64,000 bases of DNA, taken from the NCBI GenBank assembly GCA_949752735.1, contig OX457037.1:17144795-17208794 (forward strand), given 5' to 3'. This DNA is from Lumbricus terrestris (Eukaryota > Annelida > Clitellata > Crassiclitellata > Lumbricidae). This document shows positions 21,237 to 33,641 of this stretch, one piece after another. Made by a program: the position numbers and the translations under genes. The notes under the pieces were generated by a model. The model was given only the letters and a program-made list of their open reading frames with translations, had not been told where the DNA came from and ran no database searches. Position 1 is the stretch's first letter, and each line of letters starts with the position of its first letter.

Positions 21237-22318
21237 ATAATAATATATCTAGTGGTAAATAAGGGCCGTGTGATCTTCGCAGACTTGTATTTTAAGTGAG
21301 TGCTATAAACAGACGAGATACCTATTATAGTCTTCTCCTAATCAGCAATTGAGCGAAGTCAATAACTTGAACTTTGGCTTTAGGCACATATAGGTACAAG
21401 ATTCTAGGTCTGCTATCACTCCGCATGTGGTCAAATATAGTTAACAATTGTTCAGTGAACAGCAGTACATATTCATGCACAATTGCAGGCCATTGCGTAA
21501 GCTGTCGCCGATAATACGGAGGAATTTAAGCGTCCTTGAAATAATCTTTGCAATTTTTGGTAAGTTTTAGGACACGATATTTGAAACTAAAGACATAGAG
21601 CAGGATTTATCATTGCGTTCGGGTTTCCGCCAGCTGCAAAGTGAACAACTAGACAAGCAGCGGATTGTCGTTAGTCAAAAAGAAGAGACTGAACTTGAAG
21701 CTTGAAGACCAACCTAATCTGTCCGCTTGATGACAGTCTGAACGCTAGTAAACATTTTGGCAATAATAACTTTAACTCAGGGACAGCAGGACCGGTAAAG
21801 CTACTCTGTAAATAGTGGGGAAAGGCACGTAGTCTTTATAAGAATAGGGCTAATTGTATTCTGTATGATAGGTTGCTTAGTTCAACTTCTCTTTCAGGTC
21901 CTTAACAGGCGTCATGCAAATTATCTAGTACCGTACTTGCTAGATGTGTAGGCCTACATAGCTATAAAAAAGCTGGTGCTGAAATGATGTCGTTTGGACC
22001 AGTGCATCAAACGGTAGACCTACATCTATTTCTTCGGAGAGCACTATAACTTAAACCACTTCAAACAATATTGCGTCATGAGATCCTGATTTTACGTTGA
22101 AAGGATAGGTCTCTTGCATCATTGCTTATAATTAGCCTACTCTGAAACTGGACTTGCCGTCAGCCATGAGCCCCGGTCAGATACAGACACAGCTAGATAT
22201 CTGATCGACATAAATAGCAGGCTAAATTAAATACAAGCGGTTCTGTTGCGGAAAAGTGAATCGCCCACCTATGTAGAATTAAAATATCATCGTGAAAAGC
22301 ACACATTTTTGGGGGACA
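21237..22318 (+). promoter_or_regulatory. Conserved 5' flank of gene C
   Basis: Homologous to the region before genes B, D and E. Includes AGCTAGATATCTGATCGACA followed by TAAATAGCAGG near 22190-22225. Promoter and 5' UTR presumed. Confidence 0.45.
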
Positions 22319-25300
22319 ATGTCTCTTAAGGTATTAGACGCCAATAAGACGCAAACAGAAGCAGCGGATACTCATGATAACTCAGAGGATACAAAAATTA
22401 TGCAGAATATACCAGCCTCAGAAGATGCTAAGATGACAGAAACCACTAACACCTCAGAAGATGAACAGTTGAAAGATATTGAGAATAACACATACCTCTG
22501 GGATGCGGATGCAGCAACAAAGACGGACCCGATGATCCGGAACGAGGAAGAGCTAACCGGAACCATCTTACCCCTTCAATTTGTTTCTGAGACAGAAACG
22601 ACATCTGACTGCATTTGTCGCAGACGTCCTATTGATGTTACAAAACGACAAATCATGAAAAACGTGTTCCTCATTTCGTTGGTCTTTCTCTTGAACTACA
22701 TAGCCTTCGGAGGTTTGTCTGCCCTTCAGAGCAGTTTGCACGTTCAGAAGGGCATGGGAGTCATCAATATGGCGGTTTGCAGCATCATCATGGCTTTGTC
22801 CTGCCTCGTCCTGCCCAGGATCGTTATTCACCTGATCGGCCATAAATGGTGCATGTGCGTGTCGCTGATCGGGTACGTGCTGTGGATGGTGGCAAATGGT
22901 TTCGGAGTCTGGGCCACGATGCTGCCGGCAAGTGTCATCCTCGGCTTCTGTGCGGCTACGCTTTGGACAGCCGTGTCGTCCTACCTAACTATCCTGGCAA
23001 AACACTACGCCGTCAAGACCAGCCAAGATACGGCATCCGTCACGAGTCTGTTTTTCGGGATCTTCCAGGCAATTTACGCCTGCTGTAAGTGTGTTAAGCT
23101 TTTTTTTATTTAAAAGTTGCAGATATTTAAAAATAGCCGCCTCTTCTTAGTTTTTATATGAGCGCCTAAGAATATAAAACTCTAAATTATAATTGTTTTC
23201 CTCCGATAAGAGAAGCTGTAAAAGTTACCCCACGACACAGCTTGATGAACTACTTGAAGCATAGAGGGTCTATGTAATTATATCTGAATCAATTTATATT
23301 GACCACCGAAGTCTTTCAAAAATGCAATTTCATCAACACAACACAATTTATCCGAAAAGAGAAAGTTGTGAAAGGCCCCCTTGACAAAGCTTGATGAGCA
23401 ACATGTATATTTCGGGATGTATTTTTTATTGATCACTGAAGTTTAGTTATGGCTTTCAAATATGCAATTACATCAACAATTCAACATACACAATTTATGC
23501 ACTTCGTTACAAATTAATTTGTGTTCTACTCATATTTGGATAATCCGGTTCACTAGGTTGGCCCTATCCACAATTAGTGTGCATAGTAGTAGTATTGCCG
23601 AATGTCAGTAACCTTTACTTTATAATTTACTCAAACAGCCAGTGTCTTTGGATCGATCATTTCGTCCACTATTTTGGGTGGATCTTCCTCCTCTTCACCC
23701 TTGTCCGATTACACCAATCAGACGACTGATCTGGATGATGAACAGTTGCTCGAATGGTGCGGACTGAACGACTGTCCCGGTTCCTCATTCAATAGCACTC
23801 TCTTCTCAAGACCTCCTTCAGCTGTGGTATGTAGGCTACAGTAACTGGACGTCGCTATAATATCTAGACAATTAATACCGCGCCTTTCACCAGACCTTTC
23901 AAAATCTTTTAACCCACGAAAGAAGGTCCCCATGCACCTGTAGTTGAGGTGGGAACAACCGTTAGTGCTCATTGGATTTTCCAAACGAGTTCAGCCAATT
24001 TATTCATTAACGGAGCGTTGTCGTATCTCGGTGGAGTTCCGTTAAAGGTAGTAAATACATCTGGCAAGGACATTAAAAGCTTGTTACTTTGCCTCATGTT
24101 TGCCTTAGTTCTGAGGCGCTTTTTTAAAATTCGTAATACTAAATGTCTTTCTCTTTAACCTAATTGTGCCATCAATTGTTGCCGGGTACCACCTGCAACC
24201 CGTAGTGATGATATCCGCCGAGGTACTTCTTTAAAAAAAAATTCATCATTTTACTCCGTTGCATGATGTGTTCCACACTGTTTATATAAATGGTAATTGA
24301 CTTTATTTAAAATCACCACGAACTCGGTGTCCACTTTTTCCTCAGACGTATTAGCTTTGAAATTTTATGTATATTAGGTCTAAATATAAATATTATTGAT
24401 CAATCACAAAGCATCGGCGCTCTATAAATAATGATATTAATAGTTATTAAAACTCACTATTTGATGACTCTTTTCACTGTAGATCTGGACTTTGGTCGGA
24501 GTCTATGTCGCCATTGGAACCGTCGGTCTCCTAATCTGCTGTGTCTTCGTTGATCCTCTTCCGAGGTCTTGGGTTCGAAATCCAAAGTCAGTCTCCTCTA
24601 GTATTCGCCGTATGGTAACATCGTCACTGATGGCAACTGCTAGACAAATGCGTGACGTGAAACAATTGTTGCTGATTCCTATCACCATATACACTGGAAT
24701 GCAAAATACCTTTCATGAGGCCGAGTACACGAGAGTGAGTATGTGCTTTGATGCAGTTGCTAGGTCATCGAGATAACATAAATTTATTTTTTACCGCTGT
24801 ACGAAAACGTGGGCATAATAATAGTAGTAGTAATAATAATAATACTAATAATGATGATGATAATAATCTAAAAAAAAATATTATTAACGATAATAAAAAC
24901 AATATTAATCAATATTACAAATAATAATAACCATGAGTATACTTAATGTGGGCAATGGAATAATAGTAGTCGGTGGAATTTGCATTGGAAGTTGTGGTGT
25001 GAGGAAATGAAAGTCATATATCAATAATGGATGATGATGTAGATGGTGATGATGATGATGATGATGCTGTTGATGATTATATTAATGCTGTTCTCTTTGT
25101 TCCTTCATTCCTCATTGCTCTGTTGATGGGGTTGCAAGAACGTTATTCTGCTGATGATATCACGACCAAAATGATGAGAACTTTGATGATTATGATTACT
25201 ACTTCCACAACTACTGTTGTACCACCACTGCTCTTACTACTGCTGGTGCTGCTACAAACAATGCTGCTGCTAATACTACTGCTGCTGCTTGTATTACTTG

Positions 25301-28300
25301 TGCTGCTAAAACTACTTCTGCAATTATGAATACTGCTGCTGGCTACTCATATTTTTGTGTATGTTATGATAGTCATTCGTGTCGTGTTTTCTGGCCATTT
25401 CGATGGTTGGCTGGTGTCTGATTCCGGCATCAATCTGCAAATCACTGGGGTGTGTCTTCAGCGGCAAGGTCACCAAGTACACCGGCATCATACCGGTGCT
25501 AATCTTCGGTAGGAGATAACCAGACGTCATTGGCCTTGGTCTCGCTTCCACTGCGTTCTTTAAGTTAAACTATTGTATCCTTGCGTTACTTAAAACGTCT
25601 ACGAGGAGCTCTGCTGAGAAAAAATGATAGGCAAAATACCCACTCTAGCAGAAAAGGTCATAAGATATTTGGTCGGCTAAGTCTCCAGTGGCGGCGCTAG
25701 GGGGGCTGGAGGGGGCTAAGCCCCCCCCTACAAGAGGCTCAGCCCCCCTAAAAAAGGGCCATCCGGATTTTTTACATTGAAATATCCACGATTTTCGGCT
25801 GACGACTAAAAAAAAGAAGGTCGTCAGAAATTTTAATTTTGGCGGCGAAAATGGAAAACTTTCATGAGATTTCGGTCGATGACTAAAAAAAAAAGGTCGT
25901 CAGAAATTTTGGGTGCGAAAATGTGAAATTTTGGCCGCGGGCTTCAACCCCCCAAAACTGAAATCCTGGCGCCGCCACTGTAAGTCTCGGTGGCTAAGAT
26001 TGCTTGGCTATTGGCTACATATGGCAAATCCATACATCGCCTATCCCCTTTCTGGACCTACCCAGTGTACCCACCAATGTCCTTCTTGCCACTTTCAAAG
26101 CAGTGCGCGTACTTTTACAAATTTTTCTACGCATCCTGAAAGTGACGATGGTGCTTCCTTTGAATCTACAGGTTGCGGCCGGGAAAAAACCCATTACGAA
26201 AATTGCGATTTCTCGAAAACCGCTGAATATTTTGCTTAAAATATTTTAATTCCTATTCGAAACATATCTTTACATATTATCTTATGTCAGTATCTTTATA
26301 TTTGTGATCACGACATCAGGCAGAAGCAAAAAGTGCATTTTTTCAACTGAACAGGGCATTCACGAAATAGGAAATCATGTTTCTTACATAAAGTAGCCTG
26401 TGGAGTGCCAAAATTGCGTCATTTCCGCCTTGCGGACCGTGTTCTTCACCGATGAAAAGATTTTTTACATCAATCCCCCCATTAATAATCAAAACAACGG
26501 CGTCTGGGCGAAGAAGAAAAAGGTCGATATCCATCCAAGCCGTCTGTTGGTCCAAAGAGCCAAGTTCTCTCCTCACATCATGGGTTCTGCAGGAGTCAGC
26601 TATGAGGGTAAAGGACGCTTACAGAGTAAATGCTAAGTACTACGTGGAGAATCTTTTGCCTAAGCTTGTTGATGGCTGTCACATTGTCTTGGGAAATCAG
26701 TTCACTTTTCATCAAGATGGAGCGCCCGCTCACGGCGCCAAGCTGACCCAAGATTGGTTAACAAGCCACTGTCTTGACTTCATCGACAAGGATTCGTGGC
26801 CGCCAAATTCTTCAGATATGAACCCACTCGACTATGCTGTCTGGGGTGTAATGCTTGAGACTTACAGCAAACTTACCACACGACAAAAGAGCATTCCTGA
26901 ACTGAAAAATACGCTACAAATCATCTGGAATGACTTTTGTCAATTGAGACCATTCAGAAGACTGTTCTGGGCTTTCGAAAACGTCCGCAAGCTTGCGTAA
27001 AAGCAAACAGTATTCACTTCGAACATCCATTGCACAAAACTTAACAGTTTGGCCTAATCTTGTCAATAACAAAAGTAACCTTGAACTTTGTTATATTTCT
27101 GTTTGCGTCGTTACTTTGTTACTTAATGCTGTTGTTGAGCTGTGACTAAAATTAATGTCTGTTGAAACGAAAATAACATTGTTTCACTTCAGGGTTGCAC
27201 CATTTTGGTGTTCATGAATCGAATTTCATTATATTCAGCCACGATGTAGATAGATAGGCTATGTGTGAAATAGACTGACGAAGTTTTATAACAAGATATT
27301 CAGTGGCTTTTGAGAAATCGCAATTTTCGTAATGGGGTATTTTTTCGGCCGCACCCTGTAGACTCTTCGCCATCTTAATAACTTCTTTCAGATTGGCCAA
27401 ATATATGAGAAAAGAACTTTTGCAAGTCGCAATTATCTCGGATGGTAAATTTCTACCACAAGAGCTTGTAGCTGATTAACGACACTGCTATTTGAGAGAT
27501 GGCTAGTGACGCCCTCCTCCTTCATCAAGGCTTGGGACTGGCACTGGCACTAGCAGAGTGCAACCTGTGGCGGAGTTACCATAGGACATATTATTATATA
27601 TTATCAATAATCAATCCTTTTTATAATTGACATACATACTTCCAGACTTTTATACAATCCGTATCCGTTGTATTCTCTTTGCAGTCATTCTCCCTAACAA
27701 CAGAGCCGCAAACCACCGTCCTATTCTGTAACAGTGCATATAGTCTTTAGCTTATGAATGCATTATAACGAGAGACATTCAATCGATGACTTAGTTCGTG
27801 TGAAATTGGAAAGAATGAGAGTAAACGTTGACCGCTGGTGAAATAAACAGAAGTCCTTGGCGTCTTGCAGAAGAATGTCTACTGCCGGAATGAAGATGCT
27901 CATTCTGCCGTAGCGTTCAGCATTTCCACTCTGATAAATCCAACTGACCTACTTAACTGTGTTTGCTCATGAAACTGTACCGCTACTTTAGCGGCTCTAT
28001 ATTGTGGCTCCTTAAGACCCTTAAAAATCTCCTGTATGACCGTGAATTTTTATTTTCGGCTAGGCGGATTAGCCACCGAATAAATGATTTTACTAGATTT
28101 GTTATTGTCTTCGCAGGTTTACTGTTGGACCTGAGCTTCCAGTTGACTCTGTGGTTGTGGACACCTTCTGGTAGTCAAGTGTCGCTCTTCTTCATCGTTC
28201 CAGTCTTCAGCGCATTGGCTGACTCCGTTTGGTCGGTTCAGGTCAAAGGTAAGAGTACACCAGCAGATGGAATTAGACCTTGATTCTCATTTCAAACAAC

Positions 28301-29334
28301 CGTTCAATATTAAGTTAGACAGACCACCATGTATGTGAATCATTGAACATCAATTCATAATATAAATAATGCTTTTTATTTTTCAGTTTGTTGTAACTTT
28401 GTAATTTAACCTTCAGTTCTGATTTACTTCAGAGTCTCTTATAATGTGGATGGGTGGGTTGAGTGTTCCCAATCCAGGTAGGGAGTAGATGCCAATGCTC
28501 AAACCCTCACACTCCTTGTTTCAAGACGAAAGCTCAGCTGATCATTTACATTGGAACATGTCGCATGTAACACATTCATCTGCATGCTTGAATGTTGTCC
28601 AAAGCATCTTTAAGAAGCCAAAATTACCTTTAGTAAGAATAAATCTTTCTATTCGGTTTAATCCGCTGCCCCTCGTATCAAATCATCTCAGGTCAACCCT
28701 TAGGTTCATAACCGGTGTGTCACGAGAAATTAGAGTGTGACGAATCGACCGCCAGTGTGTAGCGTAGAAATTAATGGTACGTCGTCGGTTGGTGTGTCGT
28801 GAAGAATTGTTGAATCGTGAATTTTAACGATACATAGCACGATACCACTGACATGCTTACTTTTACAATACCAGATTTTCCGATTCAGGCTGTGATAATT
28901 CGTAGCACCATATTAACCTAGGTTTATATTTTTTTCGCAGTCTGGGCCTCTAGGGCAACCATGCGTCAAAGCAAATTAAAACTTGTACCTTCAACAATAA
29001 TTATAACAGCAGACTGTAAATTTAGACTTCCGTAAAGAGAGGATGCAGAATCAGATTTGGCAGCAATGAGAAAGATGCCATAGCTGCTGCAAATAGGACC
29101 AACAGCGTAGTGAATAGCCTACGTTAACGTTTTGCGGCTAGTTCCAAGAAACCAACCAACAAGGGGCCCTATGATAAAAAATTAATGGTATAAATCTGTT
29201 TTGTGAGTAAGGGGAACGATGACTACTTGTAATACGGACTTTAAATTTATATTATTATAGTAAAATGGTCCAAAGAGAATTCCAGAAGCAAATTCCAGTT
29301 CTGCAACTAAGTTAGTCTAAATTTGAGTAATAGA

Positions 29335-29375
<41 letters not shown>

Positions 29376-32300
29376 CAAATAAATTTACTAGGCAATTACA
29401 AAAGCAATTTGCTACACGCGTAAGATCACCCGAAATGTGAAGCTAAGGCACGCCTAGAAACGTCTTGGGATCGTAGAAATATGTCAATTTGATTTCCAAT
29501 TTGAAAATCATTAGTAACTAGAAGGCATTGAAAGTGAACATTTCATTTCATTCAAATGTTAGAATTTTAAACGAATAAACTAGTTTAGGTTTAACAAAAT
29601 TTCAACAATGTTTAGATGCTATGATTGCTAGATAGGCTATGTCGCCAAAATTGTGTTTCAAGTTTAGGTAGAGGAAGGTTGCCAAAGATGGACCAGCGCC
29701 TAAGATGGACCACTCCGTGATTGGCCACAAGGATTGAAACTGTATCGTAATTTGATGCTGTCGTATCTAGCAGGTCACAAGATAGATTGAATGAAATAAT
29801 TAGACATCCGCTATACAGAAAAACCTTCGAGAAAACAGACAAAACGTAAATTGACATTGCTTGATCTAATAATAGCTTGGGGGTAAAATGAATACAAAAT
29901 CGAGGCGGGACCTACTGAAAAGTTTGGAATTCGTCTATGAACTAAGTTTTTCAATTCTTTACAAGATACCATACCAGAAAATCCAATATCAAAACTGCTT
30001 AAAAAGTTATATGAGTTGGAAGTGGGTATGTGCAAGTTGCCTAAGATGAAACACGTGTGGTCCATGTTAGGCGACTATGCATGAACAGTTTGAACACGGC
30101 ACAATCATCATTGATGCCCATTATTACTAATGCAATTAACTGCTATATACAGGGTGGCTCAATAAAAAATGTCCCACCTGATAAAATGCGATATCTTCGC
30201 AACCGATTGAAAGTTTTCTACGAAAATTTCCCAATTTGTAGGGGAATGAATTTCCAACAATCCCTGAAAGTTTCATTTGAAACTTTTCATGTTTGCAAAA
30301 GTTACAGCTGTTTAAACTTTCAATTTCGTTTTTTCAAATTTCCGCGGAAAATGAACGTCGTTTATAGATTTCCATGTCAAATGATATCACTTTTCACTAC
30401 CACCTCAGAATCTCGTTTTGCAGTTTATTGTAAGGCATAATGAGAGTGTCCACTCCCTGCCTTAACACGAGCTCTAATTCTTATTGGTCGGGTCCTGCGG
30501 CAACTGATCCCACATTAGCAGCAAGACTTGCTTCAGCTGGTCAATGTTCTCCAACTTGGGATGAAACGTCTTGCAGCGTTCTAGCATAGCTCCCCAGACT
30601 TGATAAGCAAGAGGACTAAGGTCTGGCGAGTTTGTTAGTCTTTTGTGCCAATACATTTACTTCAGTTGATGGCAATAAGGTAGCGTCATCGTAATCAACC
30701 TTGCCCTGCGAGCAAGAAGGCGCACCGTCCTGCTGGAAATTAAAACCAGATGTTAGAGCATACCTGGTCTTCAATGAGTTTGGGTAAGAAAGTTCAACGA
30801 TGAGTTTGACATTCAACCCACTGAATGGGAAGAAGTGCAGTCTTTCCTTGCAGCCGTAACACACGCCAGCAAATCTGATGCCGAAAATATAATGTCCTTT
30901 GCAAACTTGACCCTTTCGACTACCACGCGAATTTCGTGAATATCGCGCTTTTTCCCGTCAAACCACTTCCCGTATCTCTTCCGACATCTGATCTCCATTA
31001 GGCCTACATTATACATAAACACGTTTGCAGATAGACTTCAATGTGCTCAGGCTTCACTTTTAACTGGGTATTTTGCTATGATCACGCGATGTCCCAGTAG
31101 GCCTATATGTTCACGCAACGTCCGAGTTCCCATTTTATCATCCGCAGAAACTTTGCCCATGACGTTCAGTTACGGATTCACAAATTGAGACCTCAATATA
31201 TAAAATATCAACAAATGCTAACAGCTTGGTTCATAAACAACTTCTCTACAAGTCTTAGTAAGGTCGTATGACATTATCATCATCATGTGTGTTGCAATTT
31301 GCAAAAATATCTTCAAGAAATCACATGTATTGTAACGTGATTCTACGGAAATTTGAAAAAATGGAAAAACGTTTTTGGACAGCTGTATCTTCTGAAATAA
31401 TGTAAATTCATTAATGAGATTTTCAGGGATTGTTGCAAATTCTTTCCTCTACAAATCCTGCTATTTTCACAGAAAAATCTCGATTGGTTACGGAGAAATT
31501 GCATTTTTGCTGGTGGGACATTTTTTATTGAGCCACCCTGTATATATTCTACTAAGCTAGTATTTGTAATTCATTATAGACAGTGCTGTGGTCAATGTTG
31601 AACTGTGAGAAAAATTTGAAAATTCTTTGTTTATATTTTTAAATTCCAAAAAGTTTGTTTAATTAAAAAAATTGACAATTTAATATTTTTCTTTTTTATT
31701 ATTTATTGAAATATATTCTACTAAGCTAGTATTTGTAATTTATTGTAGACAGTGATGTGGACAATGCTGAACTTTGAGAAAAATTTGAAAATTCTTTGTT
31801 TATATTTTTTAATTTAAAATAAAGTTTTTTTAATTAAAAAAATTGACAATTTAATATTTTTCTCTTTTTATTATTTATTGAAAAATTACATAATACGTAT
31901 TGTTTAATGTAAGTTCGTCTTAGCAGAAATGTTTGATGAATTAAGACTGTTTGTCTGCCTTTAACAATACATTTTTTCCATGGTCCATCTTTGGCGCCCA
32001 TGCTCCTAAGATGGACCACTTAAGCGATTTTTTATTTATTTTTATTTTTTCATTCTATATATTTAAATGAAAATTTTATTGCATCCAATGGTGTATCTAT
32101 ACCTAATCCAGCGTTTCCCAAAGTGGGTTCCGCGGAACCCAAGGGTTCCGTGGGGTGGGCGCAAGGGTTCCGCGAAAAGATGGCTGAAATAATGCTTTCT
32201 TAATATGAATGATGATAAAAATTGGATACGAAACCATTCAAAGTTGGCGAAAAGCTAGCTAACTCTTCTAATGAAGACTACGAATAATTTATCTTATTGA

Positions 32301-33641
32301 CATAGGCCTCAGAGGCGTATCCAGGGGGCCAATCCGGCCATGGACCCCCATTTAAAAAGTGCATAGGATGTGGCCCCCATTTGGTTTCAGGAAGCATTAA
32401 ACCAATGCAGCGGGAGAGAAAAGTAGGATACGACAACTAGAGAGGTCATATATAATAAATTGCTTGCAGAGATTACGTCGACCAGACAACTGATGACTAA
32501 TTATAGGTCATCAGTGTATTTTCCAGACATTTCGACCAAACGACTAAAAAAAGGTCATCAGATTTTTTTCTGGCAAGGATCACCGAAGATGTTGGCCCCC
32601 CCTTCGAAAATTTCTGTATCCCCCCCCTGATAGGCCTAACGCAAATGAAGCAGAATTCCAATCAACTTTCGCTAGGCCTATTACGTGTCTGGAATGGGTT
32701 AGCTAAAAATATTCCCCAGTAGGCTATATATTATAACTGCAGTTAACATGCTTTGCCATTCGCCACGTAAAATTGTACGAAACTACGTTCTCACATTTTA
32801 CTGGAGCAGAAGAAAAATATAGAAATCGAAGAAATGATGCAGCTGACAATAAGAATCCAGCTTTCTAGCATCAAGCCGGTTGATAAGCAAAATGCACGAG
32901 TAGAAACAAGCGCGGCTCACATTCTAATTTCACGTAGGCCTACTCGCAATAGACTTATTGTCACCCACGAGTCGTGTTTTTCAAAACAGTGCAATTTAAT
33001 TTTCCTGCGAAGAAAAATAAACTTTCTACAAAAGTGCGCGTTTAGTAAGCCTATGCTTCTACATGTTTCAATGCGCTTAGTTAAAATTGGTGTTCCGTAA
33101 TATAATATTAGAGTGCGAAGGGTTCCGTGGCCCAAAAAGTTTGGGAAACGCTGACCTAATCTATGTAACGACCGTGTTGCATAATTATTTTCTCATAATT
33201 TGTGGCGAAAACGGACGATCATCCTTACGTGGTCCATCTTTGGCAACCTTCTCCTATACCGTGTGTCCAAAAAGGGTTAATTAAGAACTCCTGGGTTAAG
33301 CGACTGTACGCGTTGTAAGTTGTAGAAATAAAATCAATACTGAAAAAACACTAATTAATTCCTAACATAAAATTTGACGGAAACAAACACCGTCAGCAAT
33401 TTGAACTCTTTGATTTTCAGCTATCTATGGAGTTCTATTTTCCGATGATACGGAAGCCGCCTTCTCCTGCTTCCAGTTCTTCCAGGCATGTGGATTCATG
33501 ATTGCATATTTCTACAGCAGCTTCCTCTGCACGCGAGTCAAACTTCAGATCCTGACGTCGGTGCTCATTCTGGGTCTCACTCTTCTGTTTGTCGTTATCT
33601 TCGGCTTCCGAAGAAACCTCGCAAAGCCACGCAGACTCTGA
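22319..33641 (+). CDS. UNC93A: UNC93A-like membrane protein, gene C
   Basis: Exons: 22319-23084, 23639-23826, 24483-24734, 25373-25508, 28117-28248, 33421-33641 (stop TGA 33639-33641); 564 residues, same phases as gene B. All junctions are GT-AG (donors GTAAGT, GTATGT, GTGAGT, GTAGGA, GTAAGA). Differences from B: the second loop sequon is NST in place of NTT, the tail reads FRRNLAKPRRL, and exon 6 has QFFQACGF where B has QVFQSGGF. The coding frame is intact even though introns 4 and 5 are swollen to 2.6 and 5.2 kb by a hAT MITE, a mariner and a nested complex. The membrane-domain motifs (GHKW, CGLNDC, DPLPRSW, SALADSVW) are all kept, so the gene looks functional. Expression cannot be judged from sequence. 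Confidence 0.9.
23085..23638 (+). other. Gene C intron 1
   Basis: 554 nt, homologous to B intron 1; no element seen. Confidence 0.85.
23827..24482 (+). other. Gene C intron 2
   Basis: 656 nt. Longer than in B because of a segment near 24090-24330 that has a counterpart in E (about 56870-57090) but not in B or D. No element recognised. Confidence 0.8.
24735..25372 (+). other. Gene C intron 3
   Basis: 638 nt with AAT-type repeats (about 24820-24930), GATGAT repeats (about 25025-25070) and a CTG/CTA-rich stretch (about 25215-25320). It serves as the empty-site reference for the Tc1 palindrome in B. Confidence 0.85.
25686..25980. mobile_element. hAT MITE, CAGTGGCGGCGC ends
   Basis: Ends are CAGTGGCGGCGCTAGGGGG and the inverse of CAGTGGCGGCGCCAGGA. 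The target duplication TAAGTCTC is perfect (25678-25685 and 25981-25988). The empty site is intact in gene B (near 13336). The interior has GTCGTCAGAAATTTT words and no coding sequence. Confidence 0.85.
26169..27358 (+). mobile_element. Mariner-like element, DD37D type, degenerate
   Basis: Inverted ends of about 65 bp begin CAGGTTGCGGCCGGGAAAAA and CAGGGTGCGGCCGAAAAAAT, each next to TA (26167-26168 and 27359-27360). Gene B preserves the empty TCTAGACTC site (near 13508). Transposase fragments on the + strand run from about 26440 to the stop at 26998-27000: TDEKIF (first Asp, about 26451), FHQDGAPAHG (second Asp, about 26716) and SSDMNPLDYAVW (third Asp, about 26830). Thirty-seven residues separate the second and third Asp, which is the DD37D (maT-type) spacing. 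A frameshift lies between the first and second motif (about 26590-26620), and the N-terminal helix-turn-helix region is missing. It cannot make an active enzyme. Confidence 0.85.
29336..29376 (+). repeat. (TTA)n microsatellite
   Basis: About 13 uninterrupted TTA units. It is the expanded A/T tail of the retroposon copy in intron 5; the B copy has only about three or four units. Confidence 0.9.
30150..31540 (-). mobile_element. Mariner-like element nested in 29671-33254, decayed
   Basis: Ends are CAGGGTGGCTCAATAAAAAA and its inverse, each next to TA (30148-30149, 31541-31542). Transposase fragments read on the minus strand: a KWFDG segment (about 30950), FNFQQDGAPS (about 30740) and NSPDLSPLAYQVWGAML (about 30600). 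The last motif normally has Asp where Ala stands (LAYQVW), so the third catalytic residue is lost, and the fragments lie in different frames. Dead copy. Confidence 0.8.
31546..31880 (+). repeat. Tandem duplication, two units of about 165 bp
   Basis: Two copies start with TATATTCTACTAAGCTAGTA (31546 and about 31712) and share GAGAAAAATTTGAAAATTC. The duplication lies in the body of the TA-flanked host element. Confidence 0.75.
32109..33153. mobile_element. hAT element, CAGCGTTTCCCAAAGTGGG ends, nested
   Basis: Ends are CAGCGTTTCCCAAAGTGGG and the inverse of CAGCGTTTCCCAAACTTTT. The 8-bp duplication ACCTAATC is perfect (32101-32108 and 33154-33161). The TTCCCAAA-type terminus is common in hAT elements of animals. 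It contains a further insertion at 32310-32629. No transposase frame of useful length. Confidence 0.85.
32310..32629. mobile_element. hAT MITE, CAGRGGCGTATCCAG family, innermost in the nest
   Basis: The left end is CAGAGGCGTATCCAGGGGG; the right end reads TGTATCCCCCCCTG. The 8-bp duplication ATAGGCCT is perfect (32302-32309 and 32630-32637). It is an inverse-orientation relative of the elements at 5614, 19758 and 35085. It dates after the element it interrupts. Confidence 0.85.

Larger units (their letters stand above)
25509..28116 (+). other. Gene C intron 4
   Basis: 2.6 kb containing the hAT MITE 25686-25980 and the mariner 26169-27358, plus ancestral sequence shared with B and D. Confidence 0.85.
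29671..33254. mobile_element. TA-flanked DNA element with AAGGTTGCCAAAGATGG ends, host of a nest
   Basis: Ends are GAGGAAGGTTGCCAAAGATG and the inverse of GGAGAAGGTTGCCAAAGATG, each next to TA (29669-29670, 33255-33256). Removing it restores the AGGT(A/T)TACCGTGTG sequence seen in gene D. The word AAGATGGACCA recurs near both ends (29694-29712, 31978-32020 in inverse). About 1.15 kb is its own sequence; the rest is a mariner-like insertion (30150-31540) and a hAT insertion (32109-33153) with a further MITE inside. No transposase of its own is seen. Confidence 0.75.
28249..33420 (+). other. Gene C intron 5
   Basis: 5.2 kb. Ancestral intron with the retroposon tail (about 29336-29466, with a TTA run at 29336-29376) and the nested complex 29671-33254. 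Confidence 0.85.
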
